Below are positions 53,141 through 63,048 of a stretch of DNA of 64,000 nucleotides, piece by piece. The notes below the pieces were generated by a model that was given only the letters and a program-made list of their open reading frames with translations, did not search any database and was not told the DNA's origin. This DNA is from Gp6-AA40 sp035571515 (GTDB lineage Bacteria > Acidobacteriota > Vicinamibacteria > Vicinamibacterales > UBA2999): the NCBI GenBank assembly GCA_035571515.1, contig DATNCQ010000041.1:1-64000 (forward strand), in the 5' to 3' direction. The position numbers were made by a program, and so were the translations under genes. Position 1 is the stretch's first letter. Each line of letters begins with the position of its first letter.

Positions 53141-53769
53141 TCCGCATCCTCATCGCCGACGATCATCCTGTCATCCGGCAGGGCGTCCGGCAGATCGCGT
53201 CCGGCACCGACGACCTCCGCGTCGTGGACGACGCCATCGATGCCCGCACGCTGCTCGAGAAAGCTCGCGCCGTCGAGCACGACATCGTGCTCCTCGACCT
53301 GTCGATGCCCGGCACCAATGGCCTCGACGTGCTGAAACAGCTGCGGCGCGAGCGGCCCAAGATCCCGGTCCTCATCCTGACGATGTATGCGGAAGATCAG
53401 TTCGCGATCCGCGCGCTCAAGGCGGGCGCCAGCGGATACGTCGTGAAGGCCTGCGAGCCGGCGGAGCTGATCGGCGCCGTGCGGCGCGTCGCCGCCGGCG
53501 GGCGGTACATCAGCATGGAGGTGGCCGAAGGGCTCGCGAGGCATCTGGCCGACGATACGGACAAGCCGCCGCACGAACGATTGTCCGACCGCGAGTACGA
53601 GGTGTTTCGCCTCATCGCCGCCGGCAAGAGCACCCGCGAAATCTCCGCGACGCTGTCACTGAGCGTCAAGACGATCGGCACCTATCGCACGCGTATTTTC
53701 GAAAAAATGGCCATGAAGACCGTGGCGGAGCTCGCCGCCTACGTGGTGCGAAATCAGCTCGGAGAGTGA
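53137..53769 (+). CDS. NarL/FixJ-family response regulator
   Basis: 210 residues. Receiver 1-120 with 'IADDHPVIRQG', phospho-acceptor Asp54 ('VLLDLSMPG') and Lys in 'GYVVKA'. LuxR-type HTH at about 145-205: 'LSDREYEVFRLIAAGKSTREISATLSLSVKTIGTYRTRIFEKM'. Overlaps the upstream kinase stop by four bases (ATGA) and is its obvious partner. It binds DNA as a dimer when phosphorylated; targets unknown. Confidence 0.96.
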   Translation: MIRILIADDHPVIRQGVRQIASGTDDLRVVDDAIDARTLLEKARAVEHDIVLLDLSMPGTNGLDVLKQLRRERPKIPVLILTMYAEDQFAIRALKAGASGYVVKACEPAELIGAVRRVAAGGRYISMEVAEGLARHLADDTDKPPHERLSDREYEVFRLIAAGKSTREISATLSLSVKTIGTYRTRIFEKMAMKTVAELAAYVVRNQLGE

Positions 53770-53790
53770 GGCGGCCGGCACCCAGCGGGC

Positions 53791-53817
53791 CGGTTGTCAG
53801 GCAATTGCTGACAACCG
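53791..53817. promoter_or_regulatory. perfect 10-bp inverted repeat downstream of the NarL-type regulator
   Basis: CGGTTGTCAG (53791-53800) and CTGACAACCG (53808-53817) flank a 7-base spacer. It starts 22 bases after the regulator stop and about 135 bases before the next kinase gene. It could be a terminator (no T-run) or a binding site for the adjacent NarL-type protein, whose sites are often short inverted repeats. Confidence 0.45.
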
Positions 53818-53950
53818 AATCAGCATTCTCGCACCTGCCGACGCATCGTTCAGACCATTGACGGTTGCCGGCGTCTATCGTACATAACGCCCGCGCCTGT
53901 CGTAGCGTTCGCGCGACTCTCCCTCCCCGCGAGCCTCGGCGCTCCGACGG

Positions 53951-55811
<1,861 letters not shown>

Positions 55812-55822
<11 letters not shown>

Positions 55823-56207
55823 TCCGATCCTGATCGTCGACGACAACCCGCAGAACCTGAAACTGGCCAAGGTGATCCTCGCGGCGGAAGGCTACGAGGT
55901 GCGCACGGCCACCGATGCCGAAGACGCGCTGAGGGTCCTTTCCACCTTTGCACCGGCGCTCATCCTGATGGACGTGCAGCTGCCGGGCATGGACGGCCTC
56001 GAGCTGACGCGACGGCTCAAGGCCGATCCCGAACGCCGCGGCACGATCGTCATCGCGCTCACCGCGTACGCGATGAAGGGCGACGAGGAGAAGGCCTATG
56101 CGGCGGGATGCGACGGCTACATGTCGAAGCCGATCGACACCAATGCGCTGCCGCGCGTCGTGGCCGACCACCTGGCGCGCCGCATCGTGCGCGGCGGCGG
56201 CGCATGA
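55812..56207 (+). CDS. single-domain response regulator (DivK-like)
   Basis: 131 residues, a lone receiver: 'ILIVDDNPQNLKLAKVIL', Asp54 in 'LILMDVQLPGMDG', Thr in 'VIALTAYAM', Lys in 'GYMSKPID'. Overlaps both the upstream kinase (11 bases) and the downstream hybrid kinase (ATGA). It likely shuttles phosphate between the two kinases or controls a protein target. Confidence 0.95.
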
Positions 56208-59095
56208 GCGACGTCGGCACGATTCTCATCGTCGAGGACAACCCGATTACGCGAAAGATGCTGCGGGTGGTGCTCCAGGCCGAGGGCTACTCCGTCGTCG
56301 AGGCGACTGACGGCCGTGAGGCGCTGGCGGCGGTCGAAGAGGCCCGTCCCGATCTCGTGCTCCAGGACCTGATTCTCCCCGACATGGACGGCGTCGAGCT
56401 CCTGCGGCGGCTCCGTGCGGTCACCGGCGCCGAGCTGCCTGTGCTGGCGCTTTCGGGCTTCCTGAGCCGTCTCGAACAGCTGCAGACCAGCGAAGAAGGC
56501 TTCACGGCACTGCTCGTCAAACCGATCGAGCCGAGCCGCCTCGTCGAGTCGGTCCGGATCTATCTGCCGCGGCCGCGGCCAACGGGCACCGCACGCGGCA
56601 AAGGACGACGGGTCCTCGTAGTGGACGACGACCCAGTTCAGCTCAAGTTGACGCGGCTGCGTTTTTCGCAATTCGGCTTCGAGACCACGACAGCGCTCGG
56701 CATGTCGACGGCGGTCGCGGCCGCGCGGCGTGAACACCCCGACGTGATCCTGAGCGACGTGTTCATGCCCGATGGCGACGGGTTCCAGTTGTGCCTCGAG
56801 CTCCGCCGGGATCCCGGGCTGGGCGACATCCCCGTCGTCCTGATCTCGGGGCACTACGGGTCGCCGACCGATCAGGACCTCGCGCACCGCGTCGGTGCCA
56901 ACGCCCTCGTCGCGCGCACCCCCGATTTTGCCGACGCCTATGCGGCCGTCGTGGACGCGCTGGAGCAGGGCGCTCCCGTTGGCGCCGAGGAGCCCGGCGC
57001 CGGGGTGCAGTTGAAGCACGCGCGGCTCGTCATCAGCCAGCTCGAACGGCAGCTGGCCGCGATGACGGGGCTGGCGCAGCAGTGCAGCGTCCAGGCCGCC
57101 CAGCTCTCGTTGCTGAGCGGCGTCGCCGACGCCCTGACGCGCGAGCAGAACGTGGACAAGACGCTGCGCGACGTGCTGGCGGCGACGCTCGACGCGGCGG
57201 GCATCTCGAAGGGCGCACTCTTCACGCGCGATGCTGGCGGGAGGCTGCGGCTGCGCCAGGACGTCGGCTTCTCCGTCGCCGAGCGCGCCAGACTGGAGAC
57301 GTTCTTCGGGCACCTCGAAGTCCTGGAGCAGATCGTGGACGAAACAGGCAGCGTCGCCGTGCCGTCCGGCTCGATTCCCGCGGCCGTGGGGGGCACCATC
57401 CTCGACGGGGCGGGTGTCGCATCCGCGCAGATCGTGCCGCTCCTCTCCGAAGGGCAGGGCGTGGGAGCGATGATCATCGGCGCGACGCGCACCGATGTGA
57501 GCACCACGGATTCGGTCGCGTTCGCCAGGGCGATGGGCAATCAGATCGTCCAGTCGCTCGAGCTGTCACGATCAGTGGCCCGTCTCGCTGCGTCGGAGGA
57601 GCGGTATCGAACGCTGCTCGAGCATGCCAATGACGCCATCGCGGTCATCACGCTCGACGGCGTGGTCCGGGAGATGAACCAGCGCTGGATGGAGATCACC
57701 GGCCTGCGTCACGATCAGCTCGTGGGGCGGCATATCGGGCAATTCGTCCCGGCAGCCAAGGCGGATCAGACCGTCCGACTCTACAACGACGCGGTCGCTG
57801 CGGGCGCGAGCCGGACGCCGCCCATCGAGATTGTTCGCCACGACGCGTCGATCGTGCTGATGGAGTTTGCGACCACGACGATCGCGGTGGGAGGCGAACG
57901 TCTTCTCTTCTCCATTGGACGCGACATCACCGAACAGCGGCTGCTCGAGGATCAACTCCGGCAGGCGCAGAAGCTGGAAGGGATCGGACAGCTCGCCGGC
58001 GGCGTCGCGCACGACTTCAACAACGTGCTCACCGCCATCCTCGGCTTCAGCGAGCTCCTGATCGGAAGGTTCTCCCCGGACGATCCGCTTCGCCGCGACC
58101 TGGTTGAAATCCGCAGAGCCGGCGAACGCGCCGCGGGGCTCACGCGGCAACTGCTCGCCTTCAGCCGCAAGCAGATCCTGCAGCCACGCGTCCTCGAGAT
58201 CAACGCGCTGGTGTCGGGGATCGAACCCATGCTGCGACGGCTCATCCCGGAGCATGTCGACATGGCCATGGTGCTCCCGCCCGACGCGGGACGCATCAAG
58301 ATGGACCCGTCGCAGCTCGAACAGATCCTCGTCAACCTGGCGGTCAACGCCGCCGACGCGATGCCGCGCGGGGGCAAGCTCACGATCGAAACGGGCCACG
58401 TGCTGCTCGACGAGCAGTACCGGCAGCGCCACCTGCCGGTATCGCCGGGTCGTTACGCCATGCTCGCGGTGACCGACACCGGCAGCGGGATGGACGAGGC
58501 GACGCGGACGCGCATCTTCGAACCGTTTTTCACCACGAAGGAACCCGGCAAGGGAACCGGTCTCGGACTGTCCACCGTCCACGGTATCGTGAAGCAGAGC
58601 GGCGGCGACATCTGGGTGTACAGCGAGCCCGGGCGCGGCACCACGTTCAAGATTTACCTGCCGCAGTTCACGGGCGACGTCCCGTCACGGCGCGAGAAGC
58701 GGTCCGCGGCGCCCGTGTCGCTGCAGGGATCGGAAACCATACTGCTCGTCGAAGACGACGATGCCGTTCGGCTGTTGGCGCGCGTGAGCCTCGAGCGTGC
58801 TGGCTACCGGATCATCGAGGCGGGCGATCCCAAGGAAGCGCTGCGGGTGGCCGGCGCATTCGACGGACCGATTGAGCTGCTGGTCAGCGACGTGATCATG
58901 CCCGAATCCGAAGGCGCGCCGCTGTTTGACCGCTTGCTGCCGTCACGTCCGCGGATCCGCGTGCTCTACATCTCCGGCTACGCCGATGAGGCGATCGTCC
59001 GCCACGGCATCCTGACGGAGGGCACACCGTTCCTGCAGAAGCCGTTCACACCGCAGGCGCTGCAGCGCAAGGTGCGTGAGACACTCGACGCTTAG
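56204..59095 (+). CDS. multi-receiver hybrid histidine kinase (REC-REC-GAF-PAS-HisKA-HATPase-REC)
   Basis: 963 residues, soluble. Receiver 1 (5-122, Asp55), receiver 2 (136-252, Asp185), a short coiled coil (about 268-300), GAF (about 305-455), PAS (about 463-580), HisKA with His603 in 'GVAHDFNNVLTAILGF' (the NtrB/hybrid subtype), HATPase_c ('NLAVNAADAMPRGG', 'GKGTGLGLSTVHGIV') and receiver 3 (844-963, Asp896). All three acceptor Asp are intact, so it integrates several phosphorylation inputs. Starts inside the stop of the DivK-like gene. Its stop overlaps the convergent regulator stop in a shared TTAG. Confidence 0.95.
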   Translation: MSDVGTILIVEDNPITRKMLRVVLQAEGYSVVEATDGREALAAVEEARPDLVLQDLILPDMDGVELLRRLRAVTGAELPVLALSGFLSRLEQLQTSEEGFTALLVKPIEPSRLVESVRIYLPRPRPTGTARGKGRRVLVVDDDPVQLKLTRLRFSQFGFETTTALGMSTAVAAARREHPDVILSDVFMPDGDGFQLCLELRRDPGLGDIPVVLISGHYGSPTDQDLAHRVGANALVARTPDFADAYAAVVDALEQGAPVGAEEPGAGVQLKHARLVISQLERQLAAMTGLAQQCSVQAAQLSLLSGVADALTREQNVDKTLRDVLAATLDAAGISKGALFTRDAGGRLRLRQDVGFSVAERARLETFFGHLEVLEQIVDETGSVAVPSGSIPAAVGGTILDGAGVASAQIVPLLSEGQGVGAMIIGATRTDVSTTDSVAFARAMGNQIVQSLELSRSVARLAASEERYRTLLEHANDAIAVITLDGVVREMNQRWMEITGLRHDQLVGRHIGQFVPAAKADQTVRLYNDAVAAGASRTPPIEIVRHDASIVLMEFATTTIAVGGERLLFSIGRDITEQRLLEDQLRQAQKLEGIGQLAGGVAHDFNNVLTAILGFSELLIGRFSPDDPLRRDLVEIRRAGERAAGLTRQLLAFSRKQILQPRVLEINALVSGIEPMLRRLIPEHVDMAMVLPPDAGRIKMDPSQLEQILVNLAVNAADAMPRGGKLTIETGHVLLDEQYRQRHLPVSPGRYAMLAVTDTGSGMDEATRTRIFEPFFTTKEPGKGTGLGLSTVHGIVKQSGGDIWVYSEPGRGTTFKIYLPQFTGDVPSRREKRSAAPVSLQGSETILLVEDDDAVRLLARVSLERAGYRIIEAGDPKEALRVAGAFDGPIELLVSDVIMPESEGAPLFDRLLPSRPRIRVLYISGYADEAIVRHGILTEGTPFLQKPFTPQALQRKVRETLDA

Positions 59096-59685
59096 GTGAG
59101 CTCAGCCATCACCTTGTCCGCGCAGCTGGGACAAATCCCGTGGCTGAATCGCGCGCCGGAATGCTCGGTGATGTACATCTCGACCTGCTGCCAGTAATTC
59201 TGGTCGCCGCGGATACGCTTGCAGTAGCAGCAGATCGGCAGCAGGCCGCTCAGCTGCTTGACCTTTGACAGCGCCCCCTGCAGCTCGACGACCTGTTCGG
59301 CGAGCTTGTCCTGCAGCGACACGACGCGAATACCGACATCGACGCGCGCGCGAAGTTCCTCGGGATCGAATGGCTTGGTCAGGTAGTCGTCGGCGCCTGC
59401 GTCGAGGCCGGCCACGATGTCGGCCCTCGCGTCTCGCGCCGTCAGAAGGACCACGTACATCGACGCACGCTCCGGCCGCTGTCTGATCGCCCGGCACAAC
59501 GCAGGGCCGTCGACACCAGGCATTTCCCAGTCGAGGATGGCCATCCCCAGTCGCTCCTCGCTCTGGATGATGCGGAGCGCGTCGGCGCCGTCATTGACCA
59601 CACGCGGGTCGAGGCCGCGGCGCTCGAGCCAGGCCGCGAGAATGGCCGCGCCGCTACGATCGTCGTCCGCGACTAGGATGCGCAC
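59092..59685 (-). CDS. response regulator with Cys-rich zinc-ribbon-like tail
   Basis: 197 residues starting with GTG, with GGGAGGAGC just upstream. Receiver 1-120: 'ILVADDDRSGAAIL', Asp52 in 'AILDWEMPG', 'LLTAR', Lys in 'YLTKPFD'. A coiled-coil helix (about 118-145) leads to a tail with CCYC (152-155) and CPSC (185-188) within 'LPICCYCKRIRGDQNYW' and 'FSHGICPSCADKVM'. I know this tail from other signalling proteins of Deltaproteobacteria and Acidobacteriota; it probably binds zinc, role unclear. Overlaps the upstream kinase by 13 bases and is its likely partner. Confidence 0.93.
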   Translation of the reverse strand: MRILVADDDRSGAAILAAWLERRGLDPRVVNDGADALRIIQSEERLGMAILDWEMPGVDGPALCRAIRQRPERASMYVVLLTARDARADIVAGLDAGADDYLTKPFDPEELRARVDVGIRVVSLQDKLAEQVVELQGALSKVKQLSGLLPICCYCKRIRGDQNYWQQVEMYITEHSGARFSHGICPSCADKVMAELT

Positions 59686-62471
59686 GACAGCTCCTCCCGC
59701 CCGTTGCTCGGCTCCAAGCGGCGCAGCTCGTCGATGACCTGGACGGCTTCCACCGACAACTGACGCCACGCCGCATCCGCGGCGTCGAGGCGCGCTTCGC
59801 CGCCGATTCGTTCGAGCACCTGCGTCGCGCGGACCAGCCCGTCGGCCGACAGATTCGCCGCCGCTCCTTTCAACGCATGCGCGGCCCGGCGAATCTGCTC
59901 CGCGTCGCGCCCGTCGACCGCCGTCTTGATGGCCGCCAGCCGCGCAGGGCAGTCTTCGAGGAACACCTTGATGACCCGTGCGCGCAGGTGCTCGTCGCCG
60001 CCGAGCCGCTCCATCAGCCTGGCGTGATCGATCGGCAGACCGGAGCCTGCGCCGGCGGTGGCGGTCGGTGTCGGCACGGCCGCGGTCTCGTGCTCGATCC
60101 CCGCATACAGCAGCGCCGGGTCGATTGGCTTCGAGAGGTAGCCGTCCATCCCCGCCGACAGGCACCGTTCGCGATCGCCCGTCATCGCATGCGCGGTCAT
60201 GGCGACGATCCGCATGTGGCCGCCGGTCGTCCGTTCTCGCGCTCGAATCGCCGCCGTCGCTTCGAGGCCGCCCATCTCGGGCATTTGAACGTCCATCAGC
60301 ACGGCGTCGAACGTGTCACGCTCGAGCATCGCGAGTGCTTCGACGCCGTTGTTGGCGACAGCGACAGTGTGGCCGCGTTTCGACAGCAGGCCGACCGCGA
60401 CCTGCTGGTTCACGGCGTTGTCCTCGGCGAGCAGCAGGCGGAGGGCGCGGACAGCCCGGCCGGCCGACGGTCGCCGCATCGCGCCCGTGGAGCCCACCGT
60501 GGCCGCGTTGGCGAGGACGCGGCAGACAGCTTCGTGCAGGTCCGCCGCCTGGATGGGTTTCGTCAGGTACGCCGCGATGCCAAGCTCGCGGCAGCGGCCG
60601 GTCTCGGTCTGATCGCACGATGAGCTGAGCATCATGATGGTCGCGCCGGCCAGTTCGGGCCGCGCGGCGATTTGCTCCGCGACCTGGAAACCGTCGAATC
60701 CCGGCATGTGGACGTCGAGCAGGACGAGCACGAACGGCGAGCCTGCGAGCGCAGCCGCCGAGAGCGATTCGAGCGCCGCGCGCCCGTTCTCCACCACCGA
60801 CGGTCGCATGTGCCAGCGGGTCAGCTGCGCGTGCAGGATGCGCCGGTTGACGGGGTTGTCGTCCACGATCAGTACCGGCAGTTCCGCGAGCAGCGGCTCG
60901 GGACCGGGCTCCGACTTCGAGAGGTCCGTGGTGTCGAACGAGGCCGTGAAGTGGAACGTGCTGCCGCGGCCCGGCTCGCTCTGCACCCACATGCGCCCGC
61001 CCATCAGCTGCACGAGCGTGGATGAAATCGTCAGTCCGAGGCCGGTGCCGCCGAACCGCCGCGTGGTCGACCCGTCCGCCTGGCTGAACGCCTCGAAGAT
61101 GGTCTTGTGCTTGTCCGCCGGGATGCCGATCCCGGTATCGGTCACCTGGAAGTGGAGCCTCGTGCACCCTTCGACGCGGGCATCTTCGCGCACCTCGATG
61201 AGCACGTGGCCGCGGGCCGTGAACTTGATCGCATTGGCCACCAGGTTGGTCAGCACCTGCTGCAGCCGCCCCGGGTCGCCGACAATGCCCGCGGGGACGG
61301 ACGGATCGATGTCACAGAGCAGCTCGAGTCCCTTCTGGTCCGCCTTGACCGCCAGCGGCTTCAGCAGCCGGCCCACGAGCTCGGGAAGCGAGAAGGCAAT
61401 CGCTTCGAGCTCCAGCCGGCGCGACTCGATCTTCGAGAAGTCGAGGATGTCGTTGAGAATCGCGAGCAGCGAATCGGCGGACGATTTCACGGTCTCCAGG
61501 TAGTCGCGCTGCTGGGCCGTGAGGTCAGTGTCGAGCGCGAGCTCGCTCATGCCGATGATGCCGTTCATCGGCGTGCGGATTTCGTGGCTCATGTTGGCGA
61601 GGAACTCGCTCTTCGCGCGGCTTGCCTCCATCGCCTTGTCGCGCGCAGTAATCAGGTGCGCATTGGTCTCACGCAGCTCCGTGGTGCGCTCCTCGACGGT
61701 GCGCTCGAGCTCCTCCTGGTGGCCCAGCAGGCGCCGATCACGATCCTGGATTTCGCCGAGCATGTCGTTGAAGGCGTCGACGAGCTCGCCGACCTCGTCG
61801 CGGCCGGACTCTTCGACGCGGACGTCGAACCTGTGGTCGCGCGTCACGACACGCGTCGCGTTCGTCAGACGCAACAGCGGCGTCGAGACGACGCGTTGCA
61901 GCCAGGTGGAGAGCGCCAACGACAGTCCGAAGCCCGCACACAGCACCACCACCAGTGCCTCGAGATAGGCCTTCGTCCTCGCCCGCAGTTCGTTCAGGTC
62001 CGTTTGCACGTAGACGGTGCCGATGGGTTCGTCGCCGAGCACGATCGGTTGGACCACGGTCAACGATCCAGCGCGCAGGTCGAGGCGGTGCCACCCGGCC
62101 GTTGCGGGAGATTCGATGTCCGGGAGCGGGAGGGGATGCGGCTGCTGCGAATCGCGCTCGAACCTCGCCAGCGCCGTGCCGTCGGGGCGGCGGATGGCCG
62201 CCGTCACGACGTGCGGGTTCGAGCGCAATGCCGCCAGCGTCTCGGTGGCGGCCTTCGCGTCGCCGAAGGTGAGTGCCGCCGTGCTGTTGGTCCCCTGCAC
62301 CCTGGCGACAACCTCCATCTCGCGGATCTGGTCGCGGCTCTCCGCGATCAGATCGAAGGCCAGCAGCCCGGTCCCCGCGATAAGCAGCGACGCCGCCGAC
62401 GCGGTGACGCCGATGGCCGTCAGTTTCCGCGCCAGCGACAGGTTGCGGATCCAGCGCTTAATGCTCGACAT
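59673..62471 (-). CDS. membrane hybrid histidine kinase (CHASE8-HAMP-HisKA-HATPase-REC-REC-HPt)
   Basis: 932 residues. The ATG at 62471 is chosen because AAGGA lies 8 bases upstream; an ATG at 62480 has none. Transmembrane helices at about 18-43 and 168-190 frame a periplasmic CHASE8-like sensor. HAMP about 190-245; coiled coil; HisKA His296 ('NMSHEIRTPMNGIIGM'); HATPase_c ('NLVANAIKFTARG', 'GTGLGLTIS'); two receivers ('VLLDVHMP', 'VLMDVQMP'); and a C-terminal HPt with His865 ('AAHALKGAAANL'). A complete phosphorelay in one chain. Overlaps the YfiR-like gene by 14 bases. Confidence 0.94.
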   Translation of the reverse strand: MSSIKRWIRNLSLARKLTAIGVTASAASLLIAGTGLLAFDLIAESRDQIREMEVVARVQGTNSTAALTFGDAKAATETLAALRSNPHVVTAAIRRPDGTALARFERDSQQPHPLPLPDIESPATAGWHRLDLRAGSLTVVQPIVLGDEPIGTVYVQTDLNELRARTKAYLEALVVVLCAGFGLSLALSTWLQRVVSTPLLRLTNATRVVTRDHRFDVRVEESGRDEVGELVDAFNDMLGEIQDRDRRLLGHQEELERTVEERTTELRETNAHLITARDKAMEASRAKSEFLANMSHEIRTPMNGIIGMSELALDTDLTAQQRDYLETVKSSADSLLAILNDILDFSKIESRRLELEAIAFSLPELVGRLLKPLAVKADQKGLELLCDIDPSVPAGIVGDPGRLQQVLTNLVANAIKFTARGHVLIEVREDARVEGCTRLHFQVTDTGIGIPADKHKTIFEAFSQADGSTTRRFGGTGLGLTISSTLVQLMGGRMWVQSEPGRGSTFHFTASFDTTDLSKSEPGPEPLLAELPVLIVDDNPVNRRILHAQLTRWHMRPSVVENGRAALESLSAAALAGSPFVLVLLDVHMPGFDGFQVAEQIAARPELAGATIMMLSSSCDQTETGRCRELGIAAYLTKPIQAADLHEAVCRVLANAATVGSTGAMRRPSAGRAVRALRLLLAEDNAVNQQVAVGLLSKRGHTVAVANNGVEALAMLERDTFDAVLMDVQMPEMGGLEATAAIRARERTTGGHMRIVAMTAHAMTGDRERCLSAGMDGYLSKPIDPALLYAGIEHETAAVPTPTATAGAGSGLPIDHARLMERLGGDEHLRARVIKVFLEDCPARLAAIKTAVDGRDAEQIRRAAHALKGAAANLSADGLVRATQVLERIGGEARLDAADAAWRQLSVEAVQVIDELRRLEPSNGREELSCAS

Positions 62472-63042
62472 CGGGTTCATCCTTGACGATTGAGGCCAGA
62501 CCGAGCAGCCTCGAGCTGAGCGTCAGGCGCGCGCGTCTGGCCGCCGTGACGTTGATGACGAAGCGCATCCGGTCGATCTCCACCACCAGCCCCGCGACGC
62601 CGCCCTGCCTGGCGAACGCTTCGCCGTCGCCGACGGTCAGGACGGGCACGCTCTTCATGGACTCGAGCAATCGCGTCGTCTCTTTTCCGTCGAGGCCGTC
62701 CAGATACAGCACGTGACACCAGTCAACCGGCCGCTCCACACCGACGATCACGATCGCCACCTCGTGTCCGTCGATCGTCTTTCCCTTGACGAACCGCTCG
62801 GCCGCCGCCGCCACCGGCGTGTCGCGTGTGACGCAGATCATCAGCCGCTGCGCGGGGCGGATGGCGTCCGCCGGCCACTCGGTGAACTTCGCGAAGTTGA
62901 ACAGGAACGCGGCTTTCAGCTCGCTTGCCGCCGCGCCTGCCTGCGCGGCGGACCCGGCGGCGCGGCTCGCCGGCGCCACGAGGAGGGCCGCGACGATCGC
63001 CAAGACGGCGGCGAGGGACGGTGAGCGGGCGGCAAGGGCCAC
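62458..63042 (-). CDS. YfiR-family periplasmic protein
   Basis: 194 residues starting with GTG, 6 bases after the receptor stop. The signal peptide is Ala/Val-rich ('LAAVLAIVAALLVAPASRAA'). The YfiR core includes 'LKAAFLFNFAKFTEWPAD', 'LMICVTRDTPV', 'VDWCHVLYLDGLD', 'VPVLTVGDGEAFARQGGVAGLVVEIDRMRFVINV' and 'ARLTLSSRLLGLA'. YfiR in Pseudomonas is a periplasmic inhibitor of the diguanylate cyclase YfiN. Here the gene sits between a receptor and a CHASE8 kinase, so it probably modulates that kinase's sensor domain (inference). Confidence 0.9.
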   Translation of the reverse strand: MALAARSPSLAAVLAIVAALLVAPASRAAGSAAQAGAAASELKAAFLFNFAKFTEWPADAIRPAQRLMICVTRDTPVAAAAERFVKGKTIDGHEVAIVIVGVERPVDWCHVLYLDGLDGKETTRLLESMKSVPVLTVGDGEAFARQGGVAGLVVEIDRMRFVINVTAARRARLTLSSRLLGLASIVKDEPDVEH

Positions 63043-63048
63043 TACCGT

